This document shows, piece by piece, positions 43,814 through 52,921 of a DNA stretch of 64,000 bases (position 1 is the first letter of the stretch; each line of letters starts with the position of its first letter). A model generated the notes under the pieces. It saw nothing but the letters and a program-made list of their open reading frames with translations. It searched no databases and had not been told where the DNA came from. Both the position numbers and the translations under genes were made by a program. This DNA comes from Psychroserpens sp. Hel_I_66 (lineage in GTDB: Bacteria; Bacteroidota; Bacteroidia; Flavobacteriales; Flavobacteriaceae), in contig NZ_JUGU01000001.1 of the NCBI RefSeq assembly GCF_000799465.1, forward strand, positions 1,736,001 to 1,800,000, given 5' to 3'.

Positions 43814-44218
43814 ATGGAGAAAAATCACAATAATTTGAATCTTTTTAAAATTGAAATAGATTCAAGGAATATGATTGGAATTTTGGAAAAAACTCTTTAT
43901 TATGAGAAAGAAGACTTTCTTGGAGAATTGGAAGAATTTGAAATTCCTCTGGAAAATATTAAGAAAATAAAATACGCTGAAAAGAAAGTTGACAAAGGAA
44001 AAACTAAAAGTAATTTAATTGGAGACTTTTTACTTACTATTTTGGATTCTGGAGCTCATCCAACCACGATTGAATACAAAAAACCGACAATAACGATTGA
44101 ATATTTGTCAAAAGATAAGAGAGGAACTAAATATCTAAAAATTGAAAACAAACACTTGACAAAAGATATTTATGAAAACCTAAAAAAGAAAGTTGAATCT
44201 GAAAAAGAAAAAAACTAA
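43814..44218 (+). CDS. Soluble protein, 134 aa, unknown (cassette 16)
   Basis: A lysine-rich, beta-strand-rich protein (FKIEIDSRNMIGILEKTLYY, TIEYKKPTITIEYLSKDKR) without signal or helix. It could be a PH-like or lipocalin-sized beta domain. Function is unknown. Cassette ends GTTGTAATTA and TAATTACAAC are complementary, and the stop codon falls within the terminal complement. Confidence 0.65.
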   Translation: MEKNHNNLNLFKIEIDSRNMIGILEKTLYYEKEDFLGELEEFEIPLENIKKIKYAEKKVDKGKTKSNLIGDFLLTILDSGAHPTTIEYKKPTITIEYLSKDKRGTKYLKIENKHLTKDIYENLKKKVESEKEKN

Positions 44219-44352
44219 TTACAACACCGTGTAAAAAAAATTGCTGGTAAAAGCCTATTTACGAAAATCCTCGCGGATATTCTTGGTTCGTGTTTTATTT
44301 ACAAACTCTATTGCTTAAACCACGCAACTTTTCTTACACAACAACGTTGTAG
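44219..44352 (+). repeat. attC-like site 16
   Basis: It opens TTACAAC and closes GTTGTAG. The arms start GTGTAAAAAAAATTGC and end GCAACTTTTCTTACAC, showing matched base changes in both arms. Confidence 0.8.
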
Positions 44353-44377
44353 GTAATTTGCCAACCCAAGAAACTGA

Positions 44378-45592
44378 ATGGAAAAAATTCAAAATCAGAA
44401 ACACACAAAAGAAACTTTTTACTACTCTTTATCAAGAATGTTCGAAAGAGCATCTTATTATGGTTTCAGAGCTTTAGTGATTCTGTATATGACAGGAGAA
44501 ATCCTGAAAATGGACAGAACTGAAGCGTTAAGTATCTATGGCTGGTTTGCAGGTTCAATGGTTTTTTCTCAAATTATCGGAGGACTTTTTGGAGACTTAC
44601 TTATTGGAAATAAAAAAGCCATAATAATTGGTGGAATTATTCAAGCAATCGGAGCTTTTAGTTTGTGTATACCTTCGACAACTGGTCTTTATTTAGGGTT
44701 ATTTCTTGTCGTTTTAGGTAGCGGATTTTTCACACCAAATATCCTTTCAAATTTTGGGAAATCATATTTGAACAAAACTAAATTGTTGGATTCAGGATTT
44801 ACAATCTTTTATCTCGCAATAAATTTAGGCTCATTTCTTGGAATTTCATTAATTGGTTATTCTGGAGAAAAATTTGGCTACAATATTGGGTTTATATTAT
44901 CTGGTATACTTATGTTATTGTCAATTGTTCCGATCATTATTTCAAAAGAAATTAATTTAGAAGAATTTGAAAAAAGCGATATATCAATAAGCAAAAGAAT
45001 TTTAAACATTCTAATTGCTTTTATTGTGGTTGGACTATTTTGGGGTATTTACGAAATATCAAATATTCGGATTTTTGACTTACAAATGCAATTCAGCGAA
45101 ATTTCAGCGTGGAATATCTCTAAAAGTATGTGGCAAACTATTGGTTCCATTTTCACTCTTCCTATTTCATTAGTTGCAATTGTTCTTTGGACTTTTTTCT
45201 ACAGTTCTCAATTTTTTAAATTAATGGTTGGTTTTATTTTTGGAGCAATATCACTTGGAATATTATTTCTAATTCCAGAAATCCCAACAGAAAATCATAC
45301 AATTACATATTTAATTTCATTGGTTTTTCTCGGAATTTCGGAAATTCATATTGCACCAATAATTCATTCGATTTTGACAAAATATGCAAATCCAAAATAC
45401 TTGGCAATTCTAATGAGTTTAGCATTTTTACCGACAAGATTAATTTCTTTAATTTTTGGTCTGTTTAACGACAAATTATATGACAATCCACTGTTAGGAC
45501 TGAAAATTGGAATAGCAGGAATGACAGTTGTTGGAATTGGACTGATTGGATATGTATGGTGGAATAAAAAAACTACCTACAACACAGTATAA
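44378..45592 (+). CDS. POT/PTR-like MFS transporter, 404 aa (cassette 17)
   Basis: A major-facilitator protein of the proton-dependent oligopeptide type. The N-terminal signature is YYSLSRMFERASYYGFRALVILYM, and FYLAINLGSFLGISLIGYSGEKFGYNIGF is the PTR2-like segment near residue 140. About eleven helices are predicted, slightly fewer than the usual 12-14. The start ATG is 26 bp after the core. The last residues (TTYNTV) and the stop lie inside attC site 17. A transporter this size is unusual for a cassette. Confidence 0.85.
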   Translation: MEKIQNQKHTKETFYYSLSRMFERASYYGFRALVILYMTGEILKMDRTEALSIYGWFAGSMVFSQIIGGLFGDLLIGNKKAIIIGGIIQAIGAFSLCIPSTTGLYLGLFLVVLGSGFFTPNILSNFGKSYLNKTKLLDSGFTIFYLAINLGSFLGISLIGYSGEKFGYNIGFILSGILMLLSIVPIIISKEINLEEFEKSDISISKRILNILIAFIVVGLFWGIYEISNIRIFDLQMQFSEISAWNISKSMWQTIGSIFTLPISLVAIVLWTFFYSSQFFKLMVGFIFGAISLGILFLIPEIPTENHTITYLISLVFLGISEIHIAPIIHSILTKYANPKYLAILMSLAFLPTRLISLIFGLFNDKLYDNPLLGLKIGIAGMTVVGIGLIGYVWWNKKTTYNTV

Positions 45593-45707
45593 AATTAATT
45601 GCTAGTACAAGCTTACTTACGAAAATCCTCGCGGATTTTCTATTCGGTTTGTATTTGCTAAATTAGGTGCTTAAACACGCAACTAATCTTATACATAAAC
45701 GTTGTAG
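45577..45707 (+). repeat. attC-like site 17
   Basis: It opens CTACAAC and closes GTTGTAG. The arms are GTATAAAATTAATTGC and GCAACTAATCTTATAC, as in site 6. Confidence 0.8.
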
Positions 45708-45725
45708 CCAATTTAAGAAAACCCT

Positions 45726-46286
45726 ATGGCAATTAACCAATTTATAACTTACATACTACCAAAAAAGGCAATTGAAGCAAAATTTGGAGAGATACCAAGT
45801 CAGTTGGAAATTAAACATTCCGAATGGGAAAAGTTTTGGGAAAAATATACTTCATCTGACAAAGAAGATTTGGAACCTGATTTTGAAGATGCGAGAACCA
45901 TTAATTGGTGGAAAGAAACAAAGATTAATATAACGGAATTAGAAACGGAAATTGACAAAATAATCACTCGTGCAAGTTGGACTGACGACAGAATTTGGAA
46001 AAGTGAAAAAGCCGAATTTGACCACGACGTGAGTATTGGATTAAACAATACAAATGAGTTTATAGATGAATTTATGTTTCGCACTGACTTAACCGATATT
46101 AATCTGAATTTCCTAAACTCAATGCTAAAAATCTGTAAAGAAAATGACTGGATTTTAATGGACAGAAACGGAAATTTATGCAACCCAAATATTTCGGATT
46201 TAAGACAAATAATAAAAGGTTCAGATGCCGACCGATTTTTAAAAAATCCAACTAATTTTTTTGACGAACTGAATAATAATAAATAA
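45726..46286 (+). CDS. Soluble protein, 186 aa, unknown (cassette 18, copy C2)
   Basis: Identical protein to the gene at 32914. The surrounding 720 bp (45702-46421) match that copy, including the attC site. Sequence on either side differs beyond the G/TT boundary: the left neighbour is a transporter cassette and the right neighbour a lipoprotein cassette. This marks the copy as a transposed or duplicated cassette. Confidence 0.75.
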   Translation: MAINQFITYILPKKAIEAKFGEIPSQLEIKHSEWEKFWEKYTSSDKEDLEPDFEDARTINWWKETKINITELETEIDKIITRASWTDDRIWKSEKAEFDHDVSIGLNNTNEFIDEFMFRTDLTDINLNFLNSMLKICKENDWILMDRNGNLCNPNISDLRQIIKGSDADRFLKNPTNFFDELNNNK

Positions 46287-46293
46287 AAACTGG

Positions 46294-46427
46294 CTACAAC
46301 ACAGTGTATAATTAATTGCTTTGGCTAGTGCTTATCTGGAAAATTCCTTCGGAATTTTCTCTGGCAAGCTTTTGTTTACTAAATTAGTTGCTAAACCACG
46401 CAACTAACCATACACAAAACGTTACCT
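46294..46427 (+). repeat. attC-like site 18 (same as site 5)
   Basis: It opens CTACAAC and closes GTTACCT. It is identical to site 5 until the closing GTT, after which the sequences diverge. Confidence 0.85.
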
Positions 46428-46449
46428 GCAAGCTGAAAAAACATTGAGA

Positions 46450-47127
46450 ATGCCAAAAAACATTATACTTCTGATTTTAATTTTTATAATTTCAAGCTGC
46501 TCTGCACAAGAAAATTTAAAAGACTTTTATTATCCGTTTTCCAATAAAACAGAAACCAAAGTTTACAAATATGTAGATAAAAACGACTCGACAAAAATTG
46601 AGTATTGGAAAGTGATATCAATTCCAGAAACGAATGAATTGAAAACAATTTCTTATGATTCTGATTTCAATATTTATAACACTTTCGACGAAGTTATAAC
46701 AGAAACCGGAGCTGAATTAACTGCTTATTCTGACTTTGAATTGAATGACAATGGAGACAGAAAAGAAATCAAAGCCAAAGTAATAGATAAAGATGTTTAC
46801 AAGTGGAATGGAAATAATGAATACACTTATTCTGTTAAGTATGTAAATAAATATGGTCGCTTTGATTTTAAAAAGAAAAGAGCTAAATCTGGACTTGAAA
46901 ATATTACTGTAAACGGAAAGAAATACCGAGCAGTAAAGTTTAGAGATGACTATTTAATCAATGCAATTGACCAAAACGATGAATATGGATTTTACCAAAA
47001 TACGTTTTATGCTGAAAATATTGGTATGGTAAAATATGAACGACATATTCCTAATAAAGTAATCGAATTGGAATTAGTCGAAATCCTAACTGAAGTGAAA
47101 TTTAAAGAAATAAAAGCCAGCAGGTAA
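46450..47127 (+). CDS. Lipoprotein, 225 aa (cassette 19)
   Basis: The signal (ILLILIFIISSCSAQ) ends in a lipobox Cys near residue 15. A TTG two codons earlier is an alternative start. The mature part is beta-rich (TKIEYWKVISIPETNELKTIS) with no known domain. The stop codon lies inside the opening core of attC site 19. Cassette ends GTTACCTGC and GCAGGTAAC are exact complements. Confidence 0.72.
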   Translation: MPKNIILLILIFIISSCSAQENLKDFYYPFSNKTETKVYKYVDKNDSTKIEYWKVISIPETNELKTISYDSDFNIYNTFDEVITETGAELTAYSDFELNDNGDRKEIKAKVIDKDVYKWNGNNEYTYSVKYVNKYGRFDFKKKRAKSGLENITVNGKKYRAVKFRDDYLINAIDQNDEYGFYQNTFYAENIGMVKYERHIPNKVIELELVEILTEVKFKEIKASR

Positions 47128-47254
47128 CACCGTGTATAATTAATTGCTAGGTCACTGCCGACTTACGAACATTCCTTTGGAATATTCTATCTGTGATTTA
47201 TTTGCTAAATTAGTGGCTTAACCACGCAACTAACCATACACCGAACCGTTACCA
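47122..47254 (+). repeat. attC-like site 19
   Basis: It opens AGGTAAC and closes GTTACCA. The arms are GTGTATAATTAATTGC and GCAACTAACCATACAC. Confidence 0.82.
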
Positions 47255-47272
47255 CCAATTAAAACCACTCAA

Positions 47273-47899
47273 GTGAAATTCTACTGCAAAAAGTGCAAAA
47301 ACGAAATAAATGAGCTGAATTTATCTGAAGAACAGAAATTTGAGGTTATTGGAATGGTTAAGCAAGACCTAAATCTGTTTGCTATTAAAAAACTAATTGA
47401 CGATTTCGGATTTAGTCATAAAGAAGCCAAAATAATAGTAACACATCTGAATGCGGAAAACGGAAAATGTCAGCGATGTGATTTTGACGAGCTGGAAAGC
47501 CAAAACACTGAATGCCCGAAATGCGGAGCCTTTAACTATAATCTTGATGAACCGATTTATAACAATGATTTTTGCACGCATTTGGAATGGAAACTTCATT
47601 TTGAAAATTTAGGAATCGAAAGTGTAAAAAGGTTTTGGTGCGACGGAGTTGACCCAATTCCGTTTGACTTAAAATCACTATCAAAAGATAACATAAAGAA
47701 AAACAAATCGATATTGACTCGTGCTTGGATTGGAGAAGATGGACAAGGAGTTTATGAAATCGAAATAAAACTTGGAAAAAAAGCAGTTGAGAATTATTTA
47801 AACGGATTGAGTTTAATAGACTGCATTCCTGAAAAAGAAAATACAGATTGGATTAAAATTCAGCCTGAACTTAATAAAATTCAGGTTGAACTTAAATAA
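47273..47899 (+). CDS. Zinc-ribbon protein, 208 aa (cassette 20)
   Basis: Start is GTG. Three CxxC pairs are visible: YCKKCKNE near residue 4, KCQRCDFDE near 63 and ECPKCGAF near 79. The last two are likely to form a zinc ribbon. Between them lies a helical segment with KKLIDDFGFSHKEAKIIVTHL. The C-terminal 110 residues are mixed alpha/beta with LTRAWIGEDGQGVYEIEI. No family is recognised. Cassette ends GTTACCACCA and TGGTGGTAAC pair exactly. Confidence 0.7.
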   Translation: MKFYCKKCKNEINELNLSEEQKFEVIGMVKQDLNLFAIKKLIDDFGFSHKEAKIIVTHLNAENGKCQRCDFDELESQNTECPKCGAFNYNLDEPIYNNDFCTHLEWKLHFENLGIESVKRFWCDGVDPIPFDLKSLSKDNIKKNKSILTRAWIGEDGQGVYEIEIKLGKKAVENYLNGLSLIDCIPEKENTDWIKIQPELNKIQVELK

Positions 47900-47908
47900 A
47901 AATAACTG

Positions 47909-48042
47909 GTGGTAACACCGTGTATAATTAATTGCTTGGCCACTGCCGACTTAAGAACATTCCTGCGGAATATTCTATCTGTGATTTATTTGCTAAATTA
48001 GTTGCTTAACCACGCAACTAACCATACACAAGCACGTTGTGC
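47909..48042 (+). repeat. attC-like site 20
   Basis: It opens TGGTAAC and closes GTTGTGC. The arms are GTGTATAATTAATTGC and GCAACTAACCATACAC. Confidence 0.82.
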
Positions 48043-48067
48043 AACATTTGAAAAACATATAGACAAT

Positions 48068-48301
48068 ATGAAAATATACCTTTCAAAATCTCATTCTGAT
48101 GATGACGATTTTTTTCCTGACCAAGGAAAATCAGGAATTATCTTTTCATCAAAAGATGATATTTTAAAATTATGTGATTTTTTTGAGACGGTCAAAAATC
48201 ATATCGAAAATAATGATAATTGTCATATGCATTTTAGAGATAGTTTTCCTGAATGGCAAAAAGAAAAACATATTGATTTAGAAATTAACTTGGCTGAATA
48301 A
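48068..48301 (+). CDS. Small acidic protein, 77 aa (cassette 21, first gene)
   Basis: The ATG at 48068 is preferred; the longer frame only reads back through attC site 20. The protein is acidic (SDDDDFF) with CHMHF near residue 53. No family is recognised. It is followed 12 bp later by a second gene with no attC between them, so this cassette carries two genes and may be a functional pair. Confidence 0.6.
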   Translation: MKIYLSKSHSDDDDFFPDQGKSGIIFSSKDDILKLCDFFETVKNHIENNDNCHMHFRDSFPEWQKEKHIDLEINLAE

Positions 48302-48313
48302 TTCTGAAAAAAT

Positions 48314-48841
48314 ATGTTTACACCAATTATAAGAATCGTTCTTGTTATATTTAGCCTAATAGCAGCTGCATACTTTTACTCAAAAGAGGATTTTACCAAT
48401 ATGTCAATGATGCTAATTGCGGGCGGACTTTTCATTTATGGATATTTTAAATACGGAACTGTGTATGCTGCTTTCCAGCAAATGAAAAAGGAAAACATAA
48501 ATAAAGCCGAAGAACTAATTTCAAAAATTAAGAATCCAGAAAAACTGACTAAAGGACACAAAAGCTATTATTATTTTACAACTGGAATTATTGCTTTAGA
48601 GAAAAAGGAATATAAAAAAAGTCATTCTGACTTGACTCAAGCTCTGAATATAGGTTTAAGAACTGAAAATGATAAATCTATTGTATTGTTGAATTTAGCG
48701 AATATTGAACTTTTAAGAAAAGATTTTAATAAGGCGACTGAATATATTAAAAAAGTTAGAGAACTTAATTTAAAACCATTAGTTGAGTCAGAAACTAACC
48801 GAATTGAAAAAGAAATAAACGTTGCACAACACAGTATATAA
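48314..48841 (+). CDS. TPR membrane protein, 175 aa (cassette 21, second gene)
   Basis: Two N-terminal helices (about residues 5-22 and 30-47) are followed by TPR-like repeats (GHKSYYYFTTGIIALEKKEYKKS, VLLNLANIELLRKDFNKATEYIKKV). The C-terminal residues NVAQHSI and the stop are encoded by the attC opening. Probably an inner-membrane scaffold protein. Cassette ends GTTGTGCAAC and GTTGCACAAC are complementary. Confidence 0.7.
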   Translation: MFTPIIRIVLVIFSLIAAAYFYSKEDFTNMSMMLIAGGLFIYGYFKYGTVYAAFQQMKKENINKAEELISKIKNPEKLTKGHKSYYYFTTGIIALEKKEYKKSHSDLTQALNIGLRTENDKSIVLLNLANIELLRKDFNKATEYIKKVRELNLKPLVESETNRIEKEINVAQHSI

Positions 48842-48955
48842 GCTATGGCTTGGTCAGTCCACACTTGGAAAATCCTGCGGATTTTCCAAAGCCAGTTTTT
48901 ATTTGGCGAGGTTCGTGCTTTAACACGCCACAGCTCATATACATAAACGTTGTGC
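48824..48955 (+). repeat. attC-like site 21 (TATGGC type)
   Basis: It opens GCACAAC and closes GTTGTGC. The arms are GTATATAAGCTATGGC and GCCACAGCTCATATAC. Here both closing cores match, so this junction is also self-complementary. Confidence 0.82.
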
Positions 48956-48971
48956 AACATTTGACCAAAAA

Positions 48972-49736
48972 ATGAGAAATCGAATTTTAACAATATTATT
49001 TTTAGCTATAAATCTGACTTTATTTGGACAAGATTCAAAAGACTGTTATGAAATAAAGTATCTTGACTTTTTTGGTTTAGACGAAATGGAAATTATAAAA
49101 TGGCCAGAATCTGAACTTGACGGACTATCGAAAATGGATTTTGACAAAGACAGAGGTCAATCTGAAATTAAAACTAACTTCATTATTCCAATGATTGTAT
49201 ATCAATTAAAGGAATATCATCCGAATTGTAATAAAGAAATTGATACGAGTTATTTTAATAAAATTTCAGAAATCTATCTGAAAATTAGAGAAATTGACTC
49301 GACCGAATTTCAACAAAAATCAATCTCTGAAAAAATTGACTTCATAAGAACTGACTTCTATTCTCAAGTAGAAAGCGTAGATTATTTGCCGAAAATGACA
49401 GCAACTTTCGATGATGGACCTTTTTATGGAGTCGACTATAATGTGGAATCGGAATTAAAGCCAACTAAAATGCAGGAAACTGAATTTGGAACTTTAACTG
49501 TTTCAAAAGCTGATGATAAAACAATACTTGCGAGTAAAGACAAAAACGGAAATATAATTTGGCAAAAGTCAATTACAGGATTGTCGGACAGAAATTTAAC
49601 CGAATTACATTTCACCGAAAATCCAATGGAATATAATTCTGTTGCAACTGTTGCTCATATGTATTCTGAAGGAGAAAGATTTACACTATATTTAAAAAAC
49701 GATGGAAGTTTTATGTATTACTTTCATTCGTGGTAA
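48972..49736 (+). CDS. Exported protein, 254 aa (cassette 22)
   Basis: A signal peptide (ILTILFLAINLTLFGQD) predicts export. The mature protein contains SYFNKISEIYLKIREIDSTEF and a C-terminal beta region (AHMYSEGERFTLYLKNDGSFMYYFHSW). No family is recognised. The leader (17 bp between core and ATG) is almost identical to that of cassette B, which shows that cassette ends recur among unrelated genes. Confidence 0.7.
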   Translation: MRNRILTILFLAINLTLFGQDSKDCYEIKYLDFFGLDEMEIIKWPESELDGLSKMDFDKDRGQSEIKTNFIIPMIVYQLKEYHPNCNKEIDTSYFNKISEIYLKIREIDSTEFQQKSISEKIDFIRTDFYSQVESVDYLPKMTATFDDGPFYGVDYNVESELKPTKMQETEFGTLTVSKADDKTILASKDKNGNIIWQKSITGLSDRNLTELHFTENPMEYNSVATVAHMYSEGERFTLYLKNDGSFMYYFHSW

Positions 49737-49753
49737 AGAAAATAAAAAACGTT

Positions 49754-49883
49754 GCACAACAATGGCTATAAGTAATTGCTTGTTCTCGCCACTTCTGAAA
49801 ATCCTCACGGATTTTCAGTTTGGTGTGTACTTGCAAAGTTTTGTGCTAAACCACGCAACTACTCATAGCCGAGACCGTTACCA
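49754..49883 (+). repeat. attC-like site 22
   Basis: It opens GCACAAC and closes GTTACCA. The arms are GGCTATAAGTAATTGC and GCAACTACTCATAGCC. GGC/GCC replaces the usual GTG/CAC on both sides, a compensatory change. Confidence 0.82.
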
Positions 49884-49915
49884 TACATTTAAGTAAACCC
49901 ATAAAGCAAACAAAC

Positions 49916-50356
49916 TTGCATTCTAAAATTAAAACTAAACCTAATACAATTCTACGATTTATTGCTGGCTTAATTGATTATGGAATAATATTCTTCGGAA
50001 CCTTATTTTTAATTTATTTTCTTGGAGATCGAACAGACGATGGCGGATTGGCATTAAGTGGAACATTTAGTTATTTGCCAATTTTACTATGGTTGTTTAT
50101 GACTGTTGCGCTTGAAATTGGATTCGGAGCAACACTCGGAAATTCATTAGTTGGACTAAAACCGATTCCTAAAAACGGAATAAAAAGAAAACTGACTTTT
50201 GGCGAATCTTTTAAAAGACATTTGCTTGACCCTATTGATATGTTCTTTTTTGGGTTGGTTGGAATTATAACAATTAAGAATACTGATTTAAATCAAAGAG
50301 TTGGTGATTTATGGGCAAAAACTATTGTTGTACCAATTAAATCCCTGAAGAATTAA
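49916..50356 (+). CDS. RDD-family membrane protein, 146 aa (cassette 23)
   Basis: Start is TTG. The RDD pattern is visible: FIAGLIDYGIIFFGTLFLIYFL near residue 15 (Arg-less variant with Asp), then LEIGFGATLGNSLVGLKPI and the closing KNTDLNQRVGDLWAKTIVV. Three helices are predicted. RDD proteins are transport-related membrane proteins of mostly unknown role. Cassette ends GTTACCATAC and GTATGGTAAC pair exactly. Confidence 0.85.
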   Translation: MHSKIKTKPNTILRFIAGLIDYGIIFFGTLFLIYFLGDRTDDGGLALSGTFSYLPILLWLFMTVALEIGFGATLGNSLVGLKPIPKNGIKRKLTFGESFKRHLLDPIDMFFFGLVGIITIKNTDLNQRVGDLWAKTIVVPIKSLKN

Positions 50357-50389
50357 TATCTGGATAATAAAAAGCAGAATAAAAACGTA

Positions 50390-50524
50390 TGGTAACACCG
50401 TGTATAATTAATTGCTTTGGCAAGTGCTTATTTGGAAAATTCCTTCGGAATTTTCTCGCGTTCGTTTTTGTTTACTAAATTAGTTGCTTAACCACGCAAC
50501 TAACCATACACAAAACCGTTGTGT
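50390..50524 (+). repeat. attC-like site 23
   Basis: It opens TGGTAAC and closes GTTGTGT. The arms are GTGTATAATTAATTGC and GCAACTAACCATACAC. The centre is GAAAATTCC/GGAATTTTC. Confidence 0.82.
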
Positions 50525-50529
50525 GCAAT

Positions 50530-50934
50530 ATGAAAACAAAACTTATGAAAAGAATAATCTCACTATCGATTTTAATTCTGGTTTACGGACTTTCTTACTC
50601 GCAAGAAAATTGTGATAAATTTAAAATAGGTGAATTTCAGAATATTGAAAACGGAATTTTAAAAGCTAAAATTCAAAGGAATGACTCTATCCAAACTGAA
50701 GAATATGGAGAAAAGAAAATAACGCTGAAAATAATCTGGATTGATGGTTGTAGTTATCGACTGAAATTTTTGGACGGAAATGAAGCGTTTTGGAAATCGA
50801 GACCAAAAGACAAACCGACACCTGATTTGATTGTAAAAATCACAAATGTTAATGGAAACAAGTATACGCAAGAATCAAAATTTGACATTGATAATGACTT
50901 TGCCTATAAAAGTGAAATAACGAAAATTGAATAA
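50530..50934 (+). CDS. Exported protein, 134 aa (cassette 24)
   Basis: The ATG at 50530 gives KTKLMKRIISLSILILVYGLS, a signal peptide ending near SYSQ. An upstream GTG sits inside the attC core and is less likely. The mature protein has CDKFKIGEFQN and IKITNVNGNKYTQE-like segments seen in small flavobacterial secreted proteins of unknown role. Cassette ends GTTGTGTGCA and TGCACACAAC pair exactly. Confidence 0.72.
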   Translation: MKTKLMKRIISLSILILVYGLSYSQENCDKFKIGEFQNIENGILKAKIQRNDSIQTEEYGEKKITLKIIWIDGCSYRLKFLDGNEAFWKSRPKDKPTPDLIVKITNVNGNKYTQESKFDIDNDFAYKSEITKIE

Positions 50935-50942
50935 AATACTGC

Positions 50943-51076
50943 ACACAACAATGTATAACCGCAATTACGGCGGATTCGACTACGTCCGAATCCACTCGGA
51001 ATTGCTAAAGCCAGTGTTCAACCGAAAAAACAGCAACTTTAAACCCGTAACTGACGGTTATACGAGACCGTTAGCA
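50943..51076 (+). repeat. attC-like site 24 (CCG/CGG type)
   Basis: It opens ACACAAC and closes GTTAGCA. The arms are GTATAACCGCAATTACGG and CCGTAACTGACGGTTATAC, almost fully paired, with one A.C mismatch and one extra A in the right arm. Confidence 0.82.
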
Positions 51077-51102
51077 ACAAGCTGAAAAAACAACTCTGAA
51101 AT

Positions 51103-51678
51103 TTGAAATTATTAATCGCATTATCAATCATTCTGACCTTTTTCTCTTGTAATGACAAACGGAATGAATTGGAATCTGGATACCAAAAATGCATAAATGA
51201 CAAAACTTTTGATAGAGGAATCCTTTACCCAGTGGAAACGTCGGAATCTGACATAGCGAGTTCAGTAAGTGTATTTGATTCAATTAAAAAATTTGAACAT
51301 CATTTAAATAAAACAGGACACTTATCTGAATTAAATAAAAATGGATATTTAGCATTAATCACTGAAATTGACCAAGCTGAATTTCTTGAAAAAGAGTTTG
51401 AGGAATTTAAATCAAGTCATTATTTCATAGAGAATAATCTGATGACCGCATTGTTTTTTGAAGAATTATTTTATGATTGTGTTATGAGTTCCTTCAAGAA
51501 CCAAATACATTATGACTTTATTTTAGAAACAAAGGACAAGGTTCAACTAAATTCCTATCCGAACAAAAAAATATTGACCGAATTAATAGGTAAAGTAGAT
51601 TTTAAAAGTGAAACGCAAAGATTAATTGTTACTTATCTAATTTATTCTAACTTATATTGGAAATATGAAATGGAATAA
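51103..51678 (+). CDS. Lipoprotein, 191 aa (cassette 25)
   Basis: Start is TTG. The signal (LLIALSIILTFFSCND) has a lipobox Cys near residue 14. The mature protein is helical (SLFDSIKKFEHHLNKTG-like) with no recognised family. Cassette ends GTTAGCAAC and GTTGCTAAC are exact complements. Confidence 0.7.
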   Translation: MKLLIALSIILTFFSCNDKRNELESGYQKCINDKTFDRGILYPVETSESDIASSVSVFDSIKKFEHHLNKTGHLSELNKNGYLALITEIDQAEFLEKEFEEFKSSHYFIENNLMTALFFEELFYDCVMSSFKNQIHYDFILETKDKVQLNSYPNKKILTELIGKVDFKSETQRLIVTYLIYSNLYWKYEME

Positions 51679-51686
51679 AAGCCAGT

Positions 51687-51820
51687 TGCTAACACCGTGT
51701 ATAATTAATTGCTTTGGCTAGTGCTCATCTGGAAAATTCCTTCGGAATTTTCTCTGGCAAGTTTTTGTTTACTAAATTAGTTGCTTAACCACGCAACTAA
51801 CCATACACCAAACGTTGTGC
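51687..51820 (+). repeat. attC-like site 25
   Basis: It opens TGCTAAC and closes GTTGTGC. The arms are GTGTATAATTAATTGC and GCAACTAACCATACAC. Confidence 0.82.
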
Positions 51821-51835
51821 AACATTTGACCAAAA

Positions 51836-52267
51836 ATGTTCAATAATAGAACAAATTCTAAAAAAACGACCTCAATTATGATAGTTGAAATTGCAAAATG
51901 GGTTGTGATACTTTTCGGAATTTTTATAATTTTCATTGGGTTTGTAATGCTTATTAATCCAATAAAAGCGAGAAATACATTGAGAAAAGCTGGTAGTACA
52001 AATTTCATCAATTACGCAGAAATAACACTTCGATTGATTCCAGCAATAGCTTTGATATTATGTTCGGAATTTTCTAAATTCCCTATTGCGTTTAAAGTTT
52101 TTGGATGGATAATGCTCATAACATCTCTCATACTTTATATTGTCCCGAGAAAAATACATCACAAATTTTCAATGAAAAGTGCAGATATTCTTAAACCAAT
52201 TTATTTCCAATTTATCTCGCCTTTTGCATTTTTATTTGGCGGATTATTAATTTATAACGTAACTTGA
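51836..52267 (+). CDS. Membrane protein, 143 aa (cassette 26, copy B2)
   Basis: Identical protein to the gene at 32298, within a 613-bp cassette (51815-52427) of exactly the same length as the first copy. Neighbours differ on both sides. It is followed here by a lipoprotein cassette and not by copy C. Confidence 0.72.
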   Translation: MFNNRTNSKKTTSIMIVEIAKWVVILFGIFIIFIGFVMLINPIKARNTLRKAGSTNFINYAEITLRLIPAIALILCSEFSKFPIAFKVFGWIMLITSLILYIVPRKIHHKFSMKSADILKPIYFQFISPFAFLFGGLLIYNVT

Positions 52268-52302
52268 ATTTGAATTCTGAAAAACTGAACGTAAAAAACG
52301 TT

Positions 52303-52433
52303 GCACAACACCGTATATAAACTATGGCTTGGTCAGTCCTCACTTGGAAAATCCTGCGGATTTTCCAAAGCCAGTTTTTATTAGGAAAGATCTGTGCCGA
52401 AACACGCCACAGCTCATATACCAAACGTTGTAG
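52303..52433 (+). repeat. attC-like site 26 (same as site 4)
   Basis: It opens GCACAAC and closes GTTGTAG. It is identical to site 4; the next cassette diverges only after the closing core. Confidence 0.85.
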
Positions 52434-52451
52434 CACATTAAACAAAATAAA

Positions 52452-52916
52452 ATGTTCAAAACAATTTTTTTATTCTTTTTAGGACTTTTAAGTTCGTGCG
52501 GCACGACTCAGCACAATGGAAAAGCACAATCTACAGGATCAGAAAGTGAAGCAGTTGGTGATTATAAAACAGGAATTTTTGAGGATTGCGGTCCTGGAGG
52601 AATTGAAAAAATTGAATACAAATATCGGATCGGAACTTGGAGTTTCTATTATCCAAATGGAGAATTAAAAGCTAAGGGATCTTTTGTTCCTGTAAAGACG
52701 ACCATTTCCACCAGATGTGATGAAAATGAAGAAATAGACTTTAGCATTCCTCGTAACGATTGGGAGTTTTTTGATTCTACTGGTGGAAAATTAGAATCTT
52801 TATTCGGCTTTGAGGACAATCTTAATTGCGTTAAACAGGAAAGAGACGAACATTTAGGACTTTGGTATTGTTATAACCAAGAAGAAAATTTTGTCAGCCA
52901 GAGAGTAACATATTAA
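52452..52916 (+). CDS. YwqK/MORN-like lipoprotein, 154 aa (cassette 27)
   Basis: The signal (FLFFLGLLSSCGTT) ends at a lipobox Cys. A MORN-like strand repeat (RIGTWSFYYPNGELKAKGSF) and a second weaker one (NDWEFFDSTGGKLESLF) resemble YwqK-type proteins. The role is unknown. Cassette ends GTTGTAGCAC and GTGCTACAAC pair exactly. Confidence 0.75.
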   Translation: MFKTIFLFFLGLLSSCGTTQHNGKAQSTGSESEAVGDYKTGIFEDCGPGGIEKIEYKYRIGTWSFYYPNGELKAKGSFVPVKTTISTRCDENEEIDFSIPRNDWEFFDSTGGKLESLFGFEDNLNCVKQERDEHLGLWYCYNQEENFVSQRVTY

Positions 52917-52921
52917 ACGTG

